Positions 22,390 through 31,701 of a DNA stretch of 64,000 bases are shown here, piece by piece. Position numbers and translations under genes: made by a program. The notes below the pieces were generated by a model. The model ran no database searches. It was not told the DNA's origin and was given only the letters and a program-made list of their open reading frames with translations. Every line of letters begins with the position of its first letter. Position 1 is the first letter of the stretch. The DNA is from Enterobacter sp. Cy-643 (GTDB lineage Bacteria; Pseudomonadota; Gammaproteobacteria; Enterobacterales; Enterobacteriaceae). The stretch spans positions 620,001 through 684,000 of the forward strand of contig NZ_VWWV01000002.1 of assembly GCF_011752815.1 (NCBI RefSeq), given 5' to 3'.

Positions 22390-25077
22390 ATGACCGAGGA
22401 GCCGCTGCGCCCCAACCCCGATAAGCTGCTGGAGAAAGTCAACCGCCAGCCGCGTGGGAAACTGAAAATCTTCTTCGGCGCCTGTGCAGGCGTCGGGAAA
22501 ACCTACGCGATGCTTCAGGAGGCGCAGCGCCTGCGGGCGCAGGGCCTCGATGTGCTGGTGGGCGTGGTGGAAACCCACGGCCGCCAGGAAACTGCCGAAC
22601 TTTTGAAGGGGCTGACGATTCAGCCCCCTCGTCGTATTCATCACCGGGGGCGTCTGGTTCAGGAGTTTGACCTGGACGCCGCCCTCGCCCGCAACCCTGC
22701 CCTGATTTTGATGGACGAACTGGCGCACAGTAACGCACCAGGCTCACGTCACCCCAAACGCTGGCAGGACGTGGAAGAGCTGCTTGAAGCCGGGATCGAC
22801 GTCCTGACCTCCGTTAACGTTCAGCACCTGGAAAGCCTGAATGACGTGGTGGGCGGGGTAACCGGGATTCAGGTACGCGAAACCGTCCCCGACCCTATTT
22901 TCGACGCCGCCGATGAAGTCGTGCTGGTTGACCTGCCGCCGGACGACCTCCGTCAGCGCCTGCACGAAGGCAAAGTGTATATCTCCGGTCAGGCCGAACG
23001 CGCCATCGAACATTTCTTCCGCAAAGGTAACCTCATCGCCCTGCGTGAACTGGCATTGCGACGTACAGCCGACCGCGTTGACGATCAGATGCGCGCCTGG
23101 CGGGACAACCAGGGCCAGGAGAAAGTCTGGCACACACGTGACGCCATTCTGCTGTGCATCGGCCATAGCAGCGGCAATGAAAAACTGGTTCGCACCGCCG
23201 CTCGCCTTGCCGCCAAGCTCGGCAGCGTGTGGCACGCCGTCTATGTCGAAACGCCGCAGCTTCACCGCCTGCCGGAACATCAGCGCCGGACCATTTTAAG
23301 CGCGCTGCGGCTCGCCCAGGAGCTGGGAGCCGAAACCGCCACGCTTTCCGATCCTAATGAAGAGAAAGCGGTGTTGCGCTACGCCCGAGAACACAATCTC
23401 GGCAAAATCATTATTGGCCGCCATACCACACGCCGCTGGTGGCACCGCACTTCTTTTGCCGATAGGTTAGCCAAACGCGCCCCGGACCTCGACCTGGTGA
23501 TTGTGGCGCTGGATGAAAAACCGCTCCCCTCTCCGACCAGGGCACCGGACACCAGAACGCTAAGCGAGAAATGGCGTATTCAGCTGCGCGGCTGTGCCGT
23601 GGCGGTTGTGCTGTGTGCGTTTATTACCTTTATTGCCAATCAATGGCTGGTGGCCTTTGATGCCGCCAACCTGGTCATGATCTACCTGCTTGGCGTGGTG
23701 ATGGTTGCGCTGTTTTATGGCCGCTGGCCGTCCGTCCTCGCGACGGTCATCAACGTAATTAGCTTCGACCTGTTCTTTATTGCGCCACGAGGCACGCTTG
23801 CCGTATCGGATGTTCAGTACCTGCTGACCTTCGGCGTGATGCTCACCGTCGGGCTGGTGATCGGTAATCTGACCGCCGGAGTGCGTTACCAGGCGCGCAT
23901 CGCCCGCTACCGGGAACAGCGCACTCGTCATCTTTACGAGATGTCCAAAGCGCTGGCCGACGACCGTACGCCGCAGGACGTCGCTGCCACCAGCGTGCAG
24001 TTTATTAATAACACCTTCCAGGCCCGCAGCCTGCTGCTGCTGCCGGACGATCACGGGAAACTCAGCCGTATCGCAGCCGAAGGGGAACCCGCTCAGTGGG
24101 ATGAAGCGATTGCCCGCTGGAGCTTTGATAAAGGCCAGCCCGCCGGTGCCGGAACGGATACGCTGCCGGGCGTGCCCTACCGCATCCTGCCGCTTAGCAC
24201 CACGGAAAGGACCCTGGGTCTGCTGGTCGTTGAGCCAGAGAATCTGCGCCAGTTGATGATCCCCGAACAGCAGCGCCTGCTGGAAACCTTTACCCTGCTG
24301 GTGGCCACCGCGCTCGACAGGCTGCTGCTCACCGCCAGCGAAGAACAGGCCCGGCTTTCCAGCGAACGGGAGCAAATCCGAAACTCGCTGCTGGCCGCGC
24401 TTTCGCACGACCTGCGCACGCCGCTGACCGTGCTGTTTGGCCAGGCTGAAATCCTCACGCTGGATCTCGCCAGTGAAGGATCAAAACATGCCCCGCAGGC
24501 CAACGAAATCCGCCAGCACGTGCTGAACACCACCCGGCTGGTGAATAATCTTCTGGATATGGCCCGCATTCAGTCCGGTGGTTTTAACCTTCGCAAAGAG
24601 TGGCTGACGCTGGAAGAAGTCGTCGGCAGCGCGCTGAAGATGCTTGAGCCAGGCCTCGGTGGCCGCCACATTGCCCTTAACTTGCCCGACCCGCTGATGC
24701 TGATTGAAGTCGACGGCCCGCTGTTCGAGCGCGTGCTGATCAACCTGCTGGAAAATGCGGTGAAATATGCCGGTTATAAAGCCAACATCGGCATAAAAGC
24801 GACATCGACGGCAGACAAGCTTGACCTGGAAGTTTGGGACAGCGGTCCTGGCGTTCCCGCTGGTAAAGAGCTGCTGATTTTTGATAAATTTGCCCGTGGT
24901 AACAAAGAGTCAGCTATTCCTGGCGTTGGGCTGGGGCTCGCTATCTGCCGGGCGATTGTTGAAGTTCACGGCGGCACAATTTATGCGCTTAACCGCCCGG
25001 AAGGCGGTGCCAGCTTCCACGTTGTGCTACCTTTATCGCCTCCCCCCGAACTCCCTGAAATGATTGAGGTGCTGTGA
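22390..25077 (+). CDS. kdpD: Sensor histidine kinase KdpD
   Basis: KdpD senses potassium limitation and phosphorylates KdpE. Modules in 895 aa: an N-terminal KdpD domain with Walker A in FGACAGVGKTYAM and Walker B around LILMDELAHSN; a universal-stress-like domain near residues 250-380; four clustered membrane spans (about 400-500); a GAF-like region; and the kinase core with H673 in LSHDLRTPLT and the ATPase boxes ENAVKYAG and GVGLGLAICRAIV. The TGA overlaps the kdpE GTG by four bases. Confidence 0.98.
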   Translation: MTEEPLRPNPDKLLEKVNRQPRGKLKIFFGACAGVGKTYAMLQEAQRLRAQGLDVLVGVVETHGRQETAELLKGLTIQPPRRIHHRGRLVQEFDLDAALARNPALILMDELAHSNAPGSRHPKRWQDVEELLEAGIDVLTSVNVQHLESLNDVVGGVTGIQVRETVPDPIFDAADEVVLVDLPPDDLRQRLHEGKVYISGQAERAIEHFFRKGNLIALRELALRRTADRVDDQMRAWRDNQGQEKVWHTRDAILLCIGHSSGNEKLVRTAARLAAKLGSVWHAVYVETPQLHRLPEHQRRTILSALRLAQELGAETATLSDPNEEKAVLRYAREHNLGKIIIGRHTTRRWWHRTSFADRLAKRAPDLDLVIVALDEKPLPSPTRAPDTRTLSEKWRIQLRGCAVAVVLCAFITFIANQWLVAFDAANLVMIYLLGVVMVALFYGRWPSVLATVINVISFDLFFIAPRGTLAVSDVQYLLTFGVMLTVGLVIGNLTAGVRYQARIARYREQRTRHLYEMSKALADDRTPQDVAATSVQFINNTFQARSLLLLPDDHGKLSRIAAEGEPAQWDEAIARWSFDKGQPAGAGTDTLPGVPYRILPLSTTERTLGLLVVEPENLRQLMIPEQQRLLETFTLLVATALDRLLLTASEEQARLSSEREQIRNSLLAALSHDLRTPLTVLFGQAEILTLDLASEGSKHAPQANEIRQHVLNTTRLVNNLLDMARIQSGGFNLRKEWLTLEEVVGSALKMLEPGLGGRHIALNLPDPLMLIEVDGPLFERVLINLLENAVKYAGYKANIGIKATSTADKLDLEVWDSGPGVPAGKELLIFDKFARGNKESAIPGVGLGLAICRAIVEVHGGTIYALNRPEGGASFHVVLPLSPPPELPEMIEVL

Positions 25078-25751
25078 CAACGGTTCTGATAATTGAGGAT
25101 GAAAAAGAGATCCGCCGCTTTCTGCGCACCGCGCTGGAAGATGAATCGTTACGCGTGTTTGATGCCGAAACCCTACAGCGTGGCCTGATTGAAGCCGCCA
25201 CCCGCAAGCCGGATCTGGTGATTCTGGATCTCGGCCTGCCGGACGGTGACGGCATCGATTTTATTCGTGACTTCCGCCAGTGGAGCCAGACGCCGGTCAT
25301 CGTCCTGTCGGCCCGGAGTGACGAACAGGCGAAGATTGCCGCCCTGGATGCTGGTGCAGATGATTTTCTCAGCAAGCCGTTTGGCATCGGTGAACTGCAG
25401 GCCAGGCTTCGCGTCGCCCTGCGCCGCCACGCCAGCACCGTTCAGCCCGATCCGGTTTATCAGTTTTCCGAAATTCGGGTCGACCTCGCCTCGCGCCGCA
25501 TTACCCGGGGCGAAGAGGAAATTCACCTGACCCCGATTGAGTTCCGCCTGCTGGCAACCCTGCTGAATAATCACGGCAAAGTCCTGACCCAGCGCCAGTT
25601 GCTTAACCAGGTCTGGGGCCCGAATGCCGTGGAACACAGCCATTATCTACGGATTTATATGGGCCACCTGCGCCAGAAGCTGGAGAGCGACCCCGCCCGC
25701 CCTCGTCATCTGCTCACCGAAACCGGAATCGGCTACCGTTTTATGCTCTGA
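25074..25751 (+). CDS. kdpE: Response regulator KdpE
   Basis: KdpE is the OmpR-family activator of kdpFABC. The 225-aa protein uses a GTG start inside the end of kdpD. The receiver domain has the acidic pair in IEDE, the phosphorylated D52 in ILDLGLPDGDG and the lysine in LSKPFG; the winged-helix DNA-binding domain occupies about residues 130-225 (HLTPIEFRLLATLL, HYLRIYMGHLRQKLE). No terminator is obvious before the next gene. Confidence 0.98.
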   Translation: MTTVLIIEDEKEIRRFLRTALEDESLRVFDAETLQRGLIEAATRKPDLVILDLGLPDGDGIDFIRDFRQWSQTPVIVLSARSDEQAKIAALDAGADDFLSKPFGIGELQARLRVALRRHASTVQPDPVYQFSEIRVDLASRRITRGEEEIHLTPIEFRLLATLLNNHGKVLTQRQLLNQVWGPNAVEHSHYLRIYMGHLRQKLESDPARPRHLLTETGIGYRFML

Positions 25752-25787
25752 AGGAGTAACCTCTGGCTCGTTCAAGAGGAGCCCGTT

Positions 25788-26216
25788 ATGAGCGCATGGT
25801 TAGTCTACGCCCTGCTGTCTGCCGCGACGGCAGCGCTGGTCGCTATTTTTGGTAAGGTTGGTTTGCAGCATCTGGACGCCAATACCGCCACGGCCGTTCG
25901 CGCCGTGGTCATGGCGTTATTTTTAGTTGGGGTGGTTGTGGTTCAGGGAAAACTGAACCTCATTAGCACCGTGTTTGCCGATAAAAAAGCGCTGCTGTTT
26001 ATATTATTAAGCGGCGTGGCCGGAGCGCTGTCCTGGCTGTTCTATTTTATGGCGATCAAAAGCGGTGACGTGTCGAAGGTCGCCCCTATCGATAAGCTGA
26101 GCGTGGTGTTCGCGGTGATTCTGGCGGTGATTTTGTTCGGTGAGAAAGTGTCGCTGATTGCCGGGATAGGCGTGGCGCTGATCACCTGCGGCGCACTGAT
26201 GGTGGCTTTGGGTTAA
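25788..26216 (+). CDS. Half-size EamA/DMT-family transporter
   Basis: The 142-aa protein is almost entirely hydrophobic, with about five membrane spans, and corresponds to one EamA domain (LSGVAGALSWLFYFMAIKSGD and the P-I-D-K-L-S motif are typical). Two-domain drug/metabolite transporters have two such units, so this one probably works as a dimer. The substrate is unknown. It has its own AAGAGGAG ribosome-binding site, starts 36 bases after kdpE, and converges on pgm. K-12 carries potE-speF in this interval instead. Confidence 0.85.
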   Translation: MSAWLVYALLSAATAALVAIFGKVGLQHLDANTATAVRAVVMALFLVGVVVVQGKLNLISTVFADKKALLFILLSGVAGALSWLFYFMAIKSGDVSKVAPIDKLSVVFAVILAVILFGEKVSLIAGIGVALITCGALMVALG

Positions 26217-26221
26217 AAGAG

Positions 26222-26245
26222 AAAGGCTCCCTGGGGAGCCTTTTT
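26222..26245. terminator. Terminator between the EamA gene and pgm
   Basis: AAAGGCTCC-ctgg-GGAGCCTTTTT is a perfect 9-bp stem with a T tract on the plus strand and an A-rich left flank, so it can serve both converging genes. Confidence 0.8.
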
Positions 26246-26250
26246 ACGTA

Positions 26251-27894
26251 TTACTTCGCGCTTTTCAGCACTTCGCTGACAATCTCTACCGCTTCTTTCT
26301 CAATCTGCTCACGGTGCTCTGCGCCCAGGAAGCTTTCACAGTAAATTTTGTAGGCGTCTTCGGTGCCGGACGGACGAGCGGCAAACCAGCCGTTCTTGGT
26401 CATCACCTTCAGACCGCCAATGGAAGCGCCGTTGCCCGGGGCTGCCGTCAGGCGGGCGGTGATCGGGTCACCTGCCAGCGTGTCTGCACTCACCATTTCT
26501 GGCGACAGTTTAGACAGCGCGGCTTTCTGAGCAGAAGTGGCTGGTGCCTGAATACGGTTGTAGCTCGGGGCGCCAAAGCGCGCGGCTAACTCATCGTAAT
26601 GCTGCTGCGGGTTTTTGCCCGTCACGGCGGTGATTTCTGCCGCCAGCAGACACATGATGATGCCGTCTTTGTCGGTCGACCATGGGGTGCCGTTGAAGCG
26701 CAGGAACGATGCCCCGGCGCTCTCTTCGCCCCCGAAGCCGAAGCTGCCGTCGAACAGGCCGTCAACGAACCACTTAAAGCCAACCGGGACTTCCACCAGC
26801 TTGCGCCCCAAGTCTTCCACCACGCGGTCAATCATCGCGGAGGAAACCAGCGTTTTACCGACGGCCACCTCTTTGCCCCACTGCGGACGATGCTGGAACA
26901 GGTAATTGATGGCCACGGCCAGGTAATGGTTCGGGTTCATCAGGCCGGCCGGCGTGACGATGCCGTGGCGGTCGTAGTCCGGGTCGTTGGCAAACGCCAG
27001 ATCGAATTTGTCGCGCAGCGCCAGCAGACCCGCCATCGCGCATTCGGAGGAGCAGTCCATGCGAATTGCGCCGTCTTTATCAAGGTGCATAAAGCGGAAA
27101 GTCTGGTCGACCTGGTCATTCACGATAGTCAGATCAAGATTGTAGTGCTTCGCGATACGGTGCCAGTATTCGATCCCGGAACCGCCGAGAGGGTCAACGC
27201 CCAGCTTCAGGCCCGCTTTTTGAATCGCGGCCATATCGACAATATCCACCAGCCCTTCGATGAACGGCTGAACCAGATCCTGTGCCTGAACGTGGCCGCT
27301 TTCCCAGGCCTTATCCAGAGAGATACGCTTCACGCCTTTCAGGCCGTCGGCCAGCAGCGCGTTAGCGCGATCTTCAACCACTTTGGTGACGTTGGTATCA
27401 GCCGGGCCACCGTTTGGCGGGTTGTACTTGATGCCGCCATCGTCCGGTGGGTTGTGGGATGGCGTAATCACAATCCCGTCCGCCTGAGCGCCGCCCTTTT
27501 GGTTGTGCACCAGAATGGCGTTAGAAATCGCAGGCGTAGGCGTATAGCCGTTATCCTGCTGCACAATGACGTCCACGCCGTTGGCGGCCAGCACTTCCAG
27601 CACGGAGATAAACGCAGGTTCGGACAGCGCGTGGGTATCTTTGCCCACGTAGCAAGGGCCGGTGATCCCATTCTTCGCGCGTTCTTCAGCGATAGCTTGC
27701 GCAATCGCCAGAATATGAGGTTCGTTAAAGCTATGCCGTGCTGCACTCCCGCGGTGGCCGGAGGTTCCGAATTTCACCGCGTGTTCGCTATTCCCAACCA
27801 CTGGCTTAAGCACGTAATACTGCGCCGTAAGCTGGGCTACGTTAATCAAGTCGCTCTGTTGTGCAGGTTGGCCCGCACGATCGTGGTTAGCCAT
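26251..27894 (-). CDS. pgm: Phosphoglucomutase (alpha-D-glucose-specific)
   Basis: Pgm interconverts glucose-1-P and glucose-6-P, linking glycogen, galactose and UDP-glucose metabolism to glycolysis. At 547 aa it is one residue longer than E. coli. The phosphoserine loop is [16 protein letters not shown] near residue 146, the metal loop is the NDPDYDRHG segment, and the sugar loop is [12 protein letters not shown]. It is downstream of seqA in the same direction, with a 27-base gap, and ends at a strong terminator. Confidence 0.98.
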   Translation of the reverse strand: MANHDRAGQPAQQSDLINVAQLTAQYYVLKPVVGNSEHAVKFGTSGHRGSAARHSFNEPHILAIAQAIAEERAKNGITGPCYVGKDTHALSEPAFISVLEVLAANGVDVIVQQDNGYTPTPAISNAILVHNQKGGAQADGIVITPSHNPPDDGGIKYNPPNGGPADTNVTKVVEDRANALLADGLKGVKRISLDKAWESGHVQAQDLVQPFIEGLVDIVDMAAIQKAGLKLGVDPLGGSGIEYWHRIAKHYNLDLTIVNDQVDQTFRFMHLDKDGAIRMDCSSECAMAGLLALRDKFDLAFANDPDYDRHGIVTPAGLMNPNHYLAVAINYLFQHRPQWGKEVAVGKTLVSSAMIDRVVEDLGRKLVEVPVGFKWFVDGLFDGSFGFGGEESAGASFLRFNGTPWSTDKDGIIMCLLAAEITAVTGKNPQQHYDELAARFGAPSYNRIQAPATSAQKAALSKLSPEMVSADTLAGDPITARLTAAPGNGASIGGLKVMTKNGWFAARPSGTEDAYKIYCESFLGAEHREQIEKEAVEIVSEVLKSAK

Positions 27895-27921
27895 TGGCTC
27901 TTCCTTACTGACGCCAGGTTT

Positions 27922-28470
27922 TTAAATAGTGCCGCAAACCTTTTCAATCAGCTCCGCAGGGAACTGCATTGACTGCATGATGTGTTCGATCATGCTGCAT
28001 TTACGACCAGTATTCGTATTGGTGATCACCCAGTATGGGGTGCCCGGAACATGCTTCGGCTTGGTTTGATTGCCGTTTGCCAGCAGCGTTTGCTCATCGC
28101 CAGCAAAATAGACGCGAGTGCGGCCATGCAGCGATTCAGTGGCTTCGCCGAAGGTTTTTGCATCCAGTTGATACAGCGTGGATAGCACCATCATAAAGCG
28201 ATTTACCGCTTTGTTCTGGGCAGCGTACTCGTCGGAAAGCAGCAGCTCACGAACGGCACGCACGCGATTACGAGAGGTGTTCGCCGGTTTCTCTTCAACA
28301 ACGGGAGCAGCCGCGCGCTCAGGCGCAGCTGGCGTAGAAGTGGCTGCTGGTGTTTGCCCGGCGGTAAATTTAAGCATACGCCGTAAAATGTCTGACGCGC
28401 TCTCGCCGATGTGTTTAGTCTGGCTGGCAATATAGCGGTAAAGCTCGTCATCAACTTCGATTGTTTTCAT
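27922..28470 (-). CDS. seqA: Replication-initiation sequestration protein SeqA
   Basis: SeqA binds hemimethylated GATC sites, sequesters oriC and delays re-initiation. The ATG at 28470 gives MKTIEVDDELYRYIA, 182 aa, near the 181 aa of E. coli; an in-frame codon 11 residues earlier is less likely. The N-terminal oligomerisation domain (SASDILRRMLKF) is followed by an Ala/Pro/Thr-rich linker and the C-terminal DNA-binding domain with GRTRVYFAGDEQTLL and NTNTGRKCSMIEHIM. It is divergent from ybfF. Confidence 0.97.
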   Translation of the reverse strand: MKTIEVDDELYRYIASQTKHIGESASDILRRMLKFTAGQTPAATSTPAAPERAAAPVVEEKPANTSRNRVRAVRELLLSDEYAAQNKAVNRFMMVLSTLYQLDAKTFGEATESLHGRTRVYFAGDEQTLLANGNQTKPKHVPGTPYWVITNTNTGRKCSMIEHIMQSMQFPAELIEKVCGTI

Positions 28471-28644
28471 CTTAATCCAGTGCGATATCTTTTCTGAATA
28501 CAAGTCGTTGGGATTATAGGGTCAAATCCCAACAGCGAACAGGAGAGGCGACTCAAAGTCAGAGTAAACTGAATGTTTGCCGCACGCCCGCGGGAATGCC
28601 AACATGATACCCTAACCAAACGAACCAAAATAAAGAACTTTGCC

Positions 28645-29421
28645 ATGAAATTAAATGCTCGCCTGCAAACTGCGCAACAATCGAATAGCAATTCCCCTAT
28701 CGTACTGATCCACGGCCTGTTCGGCAGCCTGGATAACCTCGGCGTTCTGGCGCGGGGTCTGGGTAAAGATCACACGCTGCTGCAGATCGATCTACGCAAT
28801 CACGGACTGTCACCGCGCAGCGATGATATGAGCTATGCGGCAATGGCCGGGGACGTTCTGGACACGCTGGACGAATATGGCATCGAGAAAGCCACATTTA
28901 TTGGCCATTCCATGGGCGGTAAAGTGGTGATGGCGCTTACCGCGATCGCGCCTCAGCGTATTGATAAGCTTGTGATGATAGATATTGCGCCAGTTAACTA
29001 TCAGGTTCGCCGTCACGATGAAATTTTCGCGGCTATTCGCGCGGTGACTGAAGCAGGCGTAAAAACTCGCCAGCAGGCAGCGCAAATCATGCGCGACCAT
29101 GTGGCAGAGGAAGGCGTCATCCAGTTTTTGCTGAAATCCTTCGCTGAGGGTGAGTGGAAGTTCAACGTGCCCGTGCTTTGGCAGCAATATGAAAGTATCG
29201 TCGGCTGGCAGCCTGTCCCCGCCTGGCCACATCCGGCGTTGTTTATTCGCGGCGGGAATTCTCCGTATGTTGATGAAAGCCACCGCGAGGCGCTGTTAAG
29301 TCAGTTCCCGCAGGCCCGCGCTCACGTCATCGCTGGAGCGGGTCATTGGGTTCATGCTGAAAAACCGGATGCCGTTTTGCGAGCGATTCATCGATTTATC
29401 GACGCTGAGTCGAAAAACTGA
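28645..29421 (+). CDS. ybfF: Acyl-CoA esterase-like alpha/beta hydrolase YbfF
   Basis: YbfF is a small alpha/beta hydrolase; the E. coli protein cleaves palmitoyl- and malonyl-CoA in vitro. From the ATG at 28645 it is 258 aa. The oxyanion segment is VLIHGLFGSLDNLG, the nucleophile elbow is GHSMGGK, and the catalytic histidine is in GAGHWVHAEKPD. It is divergent from seqA and lies ahead of ybfE. A CTG...CAG element at its stop codon may be a decayed LexA box of ybfE. Confidence 0.95.
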   Translation: MKLNARLQTAQQSNSNSPIVLIHGLFGSLDNLGVLARGLGKDHTLLQIDLRNHGLSPRSDDMSYAAMAGDVLDTLDEYGIEKATFIGHSMGGKVVMALTAIAPQRIDKLVMIDIAPVNYQVRRHDEIFAAIRAVTEAGVKTRQQAAQIMRDHVAEEGVIQFLLKSFAEGEWKFNVPVLWQQYESIVGWQPVPAWPHPALFIRGGNSPYVDESHREALLSQFPQARAHVIAGAGHWVHAEKPDAVLRAIHRFIDAESKN

Positions 29422-29431
29422 TTAAAAACAG
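29418..29431 (+). promoter_or_regulatory. LexA-like element upstream of ybfE with short spacing
   Basis: CTGATTAAAAACAG carries inverted CTG/CAG half sites separated by 8 bases. Canonical SOS boxes have 10. E. coli ybfE is reported as LexA-controlled from a box that, as I recall it, begins with the same CTGATTAAAAA stretch. The site here overlaps the ybfF stop codon and lies 123 bases before ybfE. Function is uncertain because of the spacing. Confidence 0.3.
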
Positions 29432-29553
29432 ACCGACCGGGCAGCAGAAGTCGCTAACGCGTTGGCGGGAATGGCGCGCTGATGTATGATGGCGCGCTTA
29501 ATTGCACCGGCACCCTGCCCCTGCAGCCAGAATTTCCTGTCAGTATTCTAATC

Positions 29554-29832
29554 ATGGCAAAAGAACAAACGGACCGTACTACATTAGATCTGTTCGCGGA
29601 CGAGCGTCGCCCCGGGCGGCCGAAAACCAATCCGCTCTCGCGCGATGAGCAGTTGCGTATCAATAAGCGCAATCAGCTGAAGCGCGATAAAGTGCGTGGT
29701 TTGAAGCGAGTTGAGCTAAAACTGAACAACGAGGCGGTCGATGCCCTCAACCAGCTGGCTGAGGCTCGTAACATCAGCCGCAGCGAGCTGATCGAAGAGA
29801 TGTTGCTCGAGCAGCTTAAAAAGCTCGGCTAA
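29554..29832 (+). CDS. ybfE: LexA-regulated ribbon-helix-helix protein YbfE
   Basis: The 92-aa protein from the ATG at 29554 matches E. coli YbfE (MAKEQTDRTTLDLFA, RRPGRPKTNPLSRDEQLRIN). The basic N-terminal half is followed by a CopG/ribbon-helix-helix-like segment (VRGLKRVELKLNNEAVDAL, ISRSELIEEMLLEQL), suggesting DNA binding. Its target is unknown. The C terminus is a few residues shorter than in E. coli. It sits between ybfF and fldA. Confidence 0.93.
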   Translation: MAKEQTDRTTLDLFADERRPGRPKTNPLSRDEQLRINKRNQLKRDKVRGLKRVELKLNNEAVDALNQLAEARNISRSELIEEMLLEQLKKLG

Positions 29833-30011
29833 CGCTTCCAACCGCTCTGCGGGTTATCTGAAATCTCAAAAGGGTGAGCCAAACCATGTTGCAGACTGTG
29901 CACCCGGGCGTGATAGCTGTTTCCGCTGCCGGGGCTGTTCTGCTATGATTGCCCTATACGTGGGCATTGAACGGCCAGCATACTATTAAGTTTCAAGAGG
30001 TTATTTTACTC

Positions 30012-30542
30012 ATGGCAATCGTAGGCATTTTTTTCGGCAGCGACACCGGTAACACCGAAAATATCGCGAAAATGATTCAAAAACAGCTCGGTAAAGACGT
30101 TGCTGAGGTGCATGACATTGCTAAAAGCAGCAAAGAAGATCTCGAAGGTTTCGACATTCTGTTGCTCGGCATCCCGACCTGGTACTACGGTGAAGCGCAG
30201 TGCGACTGGGATGATTTCTTCCCTACCCTCGAAGAAGTCGATTTCAACGGCAAACTGGTGGCGCTGTTCGGCTGCGGCGACCAGGAAGACTACGCGGAAT
30301 ACTTCTGTGATGCGCTAGGCACCATTCGCGACATCATCGAACCGCGCGGAGCCGCGATTGTGGGCCACTGGCCAACCGCGGGCTATCACTTTGAAGCCTC
30401 CAAAGGTCTGGCAGACGACGACAACTTTGTCGGTCTGGCCATCGACGAAGACCGCCAGCCGGAACTGACCGCCGAGCGCGTTGAGAAATGGGTTAAACAG
30501 GTTTCTGAAGAGCTGAATCTGGCAGACATCATTAACGCCTGA
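30012..30542 (+). CDS. fldA: Flavodoxin 1
   Basis: FldA is the FMN electron carrier for IspG/IspH, biotin synthase, anaerobic ribonucleotide reductase and pyruvate formate-lyase activation. The 176-aa long-chain flavodoxin begins [26 protein letters not shown] is the phosphate loop, and the isoalloxazine loops are [14 protein letters not shown] and [15 protein letters not shown]. The ATG at 30012 follows AAGAGG. It lies upstream of fur in the same direction, as in E. coli. Confidence 0.98.
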   Translation: MAIVGIFFGSDTGNTENIAKMIQKQLGKDVAEVHDIAKSSKEDLEGFDILLLGIPTWYYGEAQCDWDDFFPTLEEVDFNGKLVALFGCGDQEDYAEYFCDALGTIRDIIEPRGAAIVGHWPTAGYHFEASKGLADDDNFVGLAIDEDRQPELTAERVEKWVKQVSEELNLADIINA

Positions 30543-30548
30543 TTTCTC

Positions 30549-30577
30549 TGGCGCAAATGCTTTATTTGCGCCATTTT
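30549..30577 (+). terminator. Intrinsic terminator after fldA
   Basis: TGGCGCAAAT-gcttt-ATTTGCGCCA is a perfect 10-bp stem followed by TTTT, starting six bases after the fldA stop. The four-U tract makes partial read-through into uof-fur possible. Confidence 0.75.
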
Positions 30578-30753
30578 GATAGCTTGTAGCAATGAAAATA
30601 ATTGCTACAAGTTTGTAACTTTCTCGTACATCCCTGTACAATGTCTTCCTGATAGCTTGGCTGATAATTACTGTAAATGGCGACGCCGCCACGATTTTTC
30701 AGCCTTATTTTGCACCATACTTGCGGTTCCCATTTAGAATTAGCAGTTCTATA

Positions 30754-30825
30754 ATGAGACGCATTACTCTTAACGCTCACTGCAGTTTGAGCGAATCGTT
30801 AAGCAACAGGACACTTTCCGCATGA
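30754..30825 (+). CDS. uof: Fur leader peptide Uof
   Basis: A 23-codon frame begins with ATG at 30754 and ends in a TGA that overlaps the fur start (ATGA at 30822-30825). In E. coli fur is translationally coupled to an upstream frame, uof (28 codons as I recall), and the sRNA RyhB acts on uof to lower Fur synthesis when iron is scarce. The peptide (MRRITLNAHC...) and its overlap with fur fit this role, though it is shorter and I cannot compare residues reliably. Confidence 0.75.
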   Translation: MRRITLNAHCSLSESLSNRTLSA

Positions 30826-31268
30826 CTGACAACAATACCGCATTAAAGAAGGCCGGCTTGAAAGTCACGCTTCCGCGATTAAAAATCCTTGAAGTGCTGC
30901 AAGAGCCGGTAAATCATCACGTCAGCGCGGAAGACTTATATAAACGTCTGATCGACATGGGTGAAGAAATTGGCCTGGCGACGGTCTACCGCGTACTGAA
31001 CCAGTTTGATGATGCCGGGATAGTGACCCGCCACAATTTTGAAGGCGGCAAGTCCGTTTTCGAACTGACCCAGCAGCATCACCACGATCACCTGATCTGC
31101 CTGGATTGCGGGAAAGTTATCGAGTTTAGCGACGATTCTATCGAATCTCGCCAGCGTGAAATTGCCGCGCGCCACGGTATCCGCCTGACTAACCACAGTC
31201 TTTATCTGTACGGACACTGTGCCGAAGGCGACTGCCGCGAAGACGACACGGCCCACGATCCTAAATAA
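30822..31268 (+). CDS. fur: Ferric uptake regulator
   Basis: Fur is the Fe(II)-dependent repressor of iron acquisition and a global regulator. The 148-aa protein begins MTDNNTALKKAGLKVTLPRL; residues 1-83 are the winged-helix DNA-binding domain, with the conserved ATVYRVLNQFDDAGIV. Metal sites are visible as QQHHHDHLICLDCGKVIEF (including CLDC) and the C-terminal HCAEGDC. Translation is probably coupled to uof through the ATGA overlap. It converges on chiQ. Confidence 0.98.
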   Translation: MTDNNTALKKAGLKVTLPRLKILEVLQEPVNHHVSAEDLYKRLIDMGEEIGLATVYRVLNQFDDAGIVTRHNFEGGKSVFELTQQHHHDHLICLDCGKVIEFSDDSIESRQREIAARHGIRLTNHSLYLYGHCAEGDCREDDTAHDPK

Positions 31269-31311
31269 GTAATCCGCATTAACAGGCGCTGCTTCGGTGG
31301 CGTTTAAAAGC

Positions 31312-31346
31312 AAAAACCGGCAGGTTTCCCTTGCCGGTTTTTTTAT
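31312..31346. terminator. Bidirectional terminator between fur and chiQ
   Basis: AAAAACCGGCA-ggtttccct-TGCCGGTTTTTTTATT forms a 10-11 bp stem with A and T tracts on either side. Confidence 0.8.
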
Positions 31347-31362
31347 TGACTGAAAAACGCTT

Positions 31363-31689
31363 TCAGCTGTTATTGGCGCGAATTTCCTGCCAAATTTTAT
31401 CGCAACGCACTTTCACGGCTTCATCATTGCCGGTCTTTCTTGCCTGAATGCATTTCTGGTAATCCAGCACGTTCACCGTCTCTTTCTCAACGAACGCTTT
31501 GTGCTGTTTTTCCTGACGCAGAACGTTCAGAACGCTCTGGCAGGCTTCAATTTTATCCGGGTTACCTTCCGCCGTGTTGATACAGGCGCTATAGGCCTGC
31601 TTCAGGCGTGAATCTTCAGGTGGGGCCGGAGGTTGAACACAGGCAGACAGCGTGAAAACAGCGGCGGTAACCAGCAGAATCTTTTTCAT
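31363..31689 (-). CDS. chiQ: Chitosugar-induced lipoprotein ChiQ
   Basis: ChiQ (YbfN) is a 108-aa outer-membrane lipoprotein of unknown mechanism, encoded with the chitoporin ChiP. The signal peptide MKKILLVTAAVFTLSAC ends in a lipobox with the acylated cysteine at C17. The mature part has paired cysteines (YSACINTAEG, IEACQSV, YQKCIQARK, KVRCDKIW) and little else recognisable. It lies 46 bases after chiP, but that spacer contains a terminator-like hairpin. Confidence 0.95.
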   Translation of the reverse strand: MKKILLVTAAVFTLSACVQPPAPPEDSRLKQAYSACINTAEGNPDKIEACQSVLNVLRQEKQHKAFVEKETVNVLDYQKCIQARKTGNDEAVKVRCDKIWQEIRANNS

Positions 31690-31701
31690 GTTCGGTTCCT
31701 T

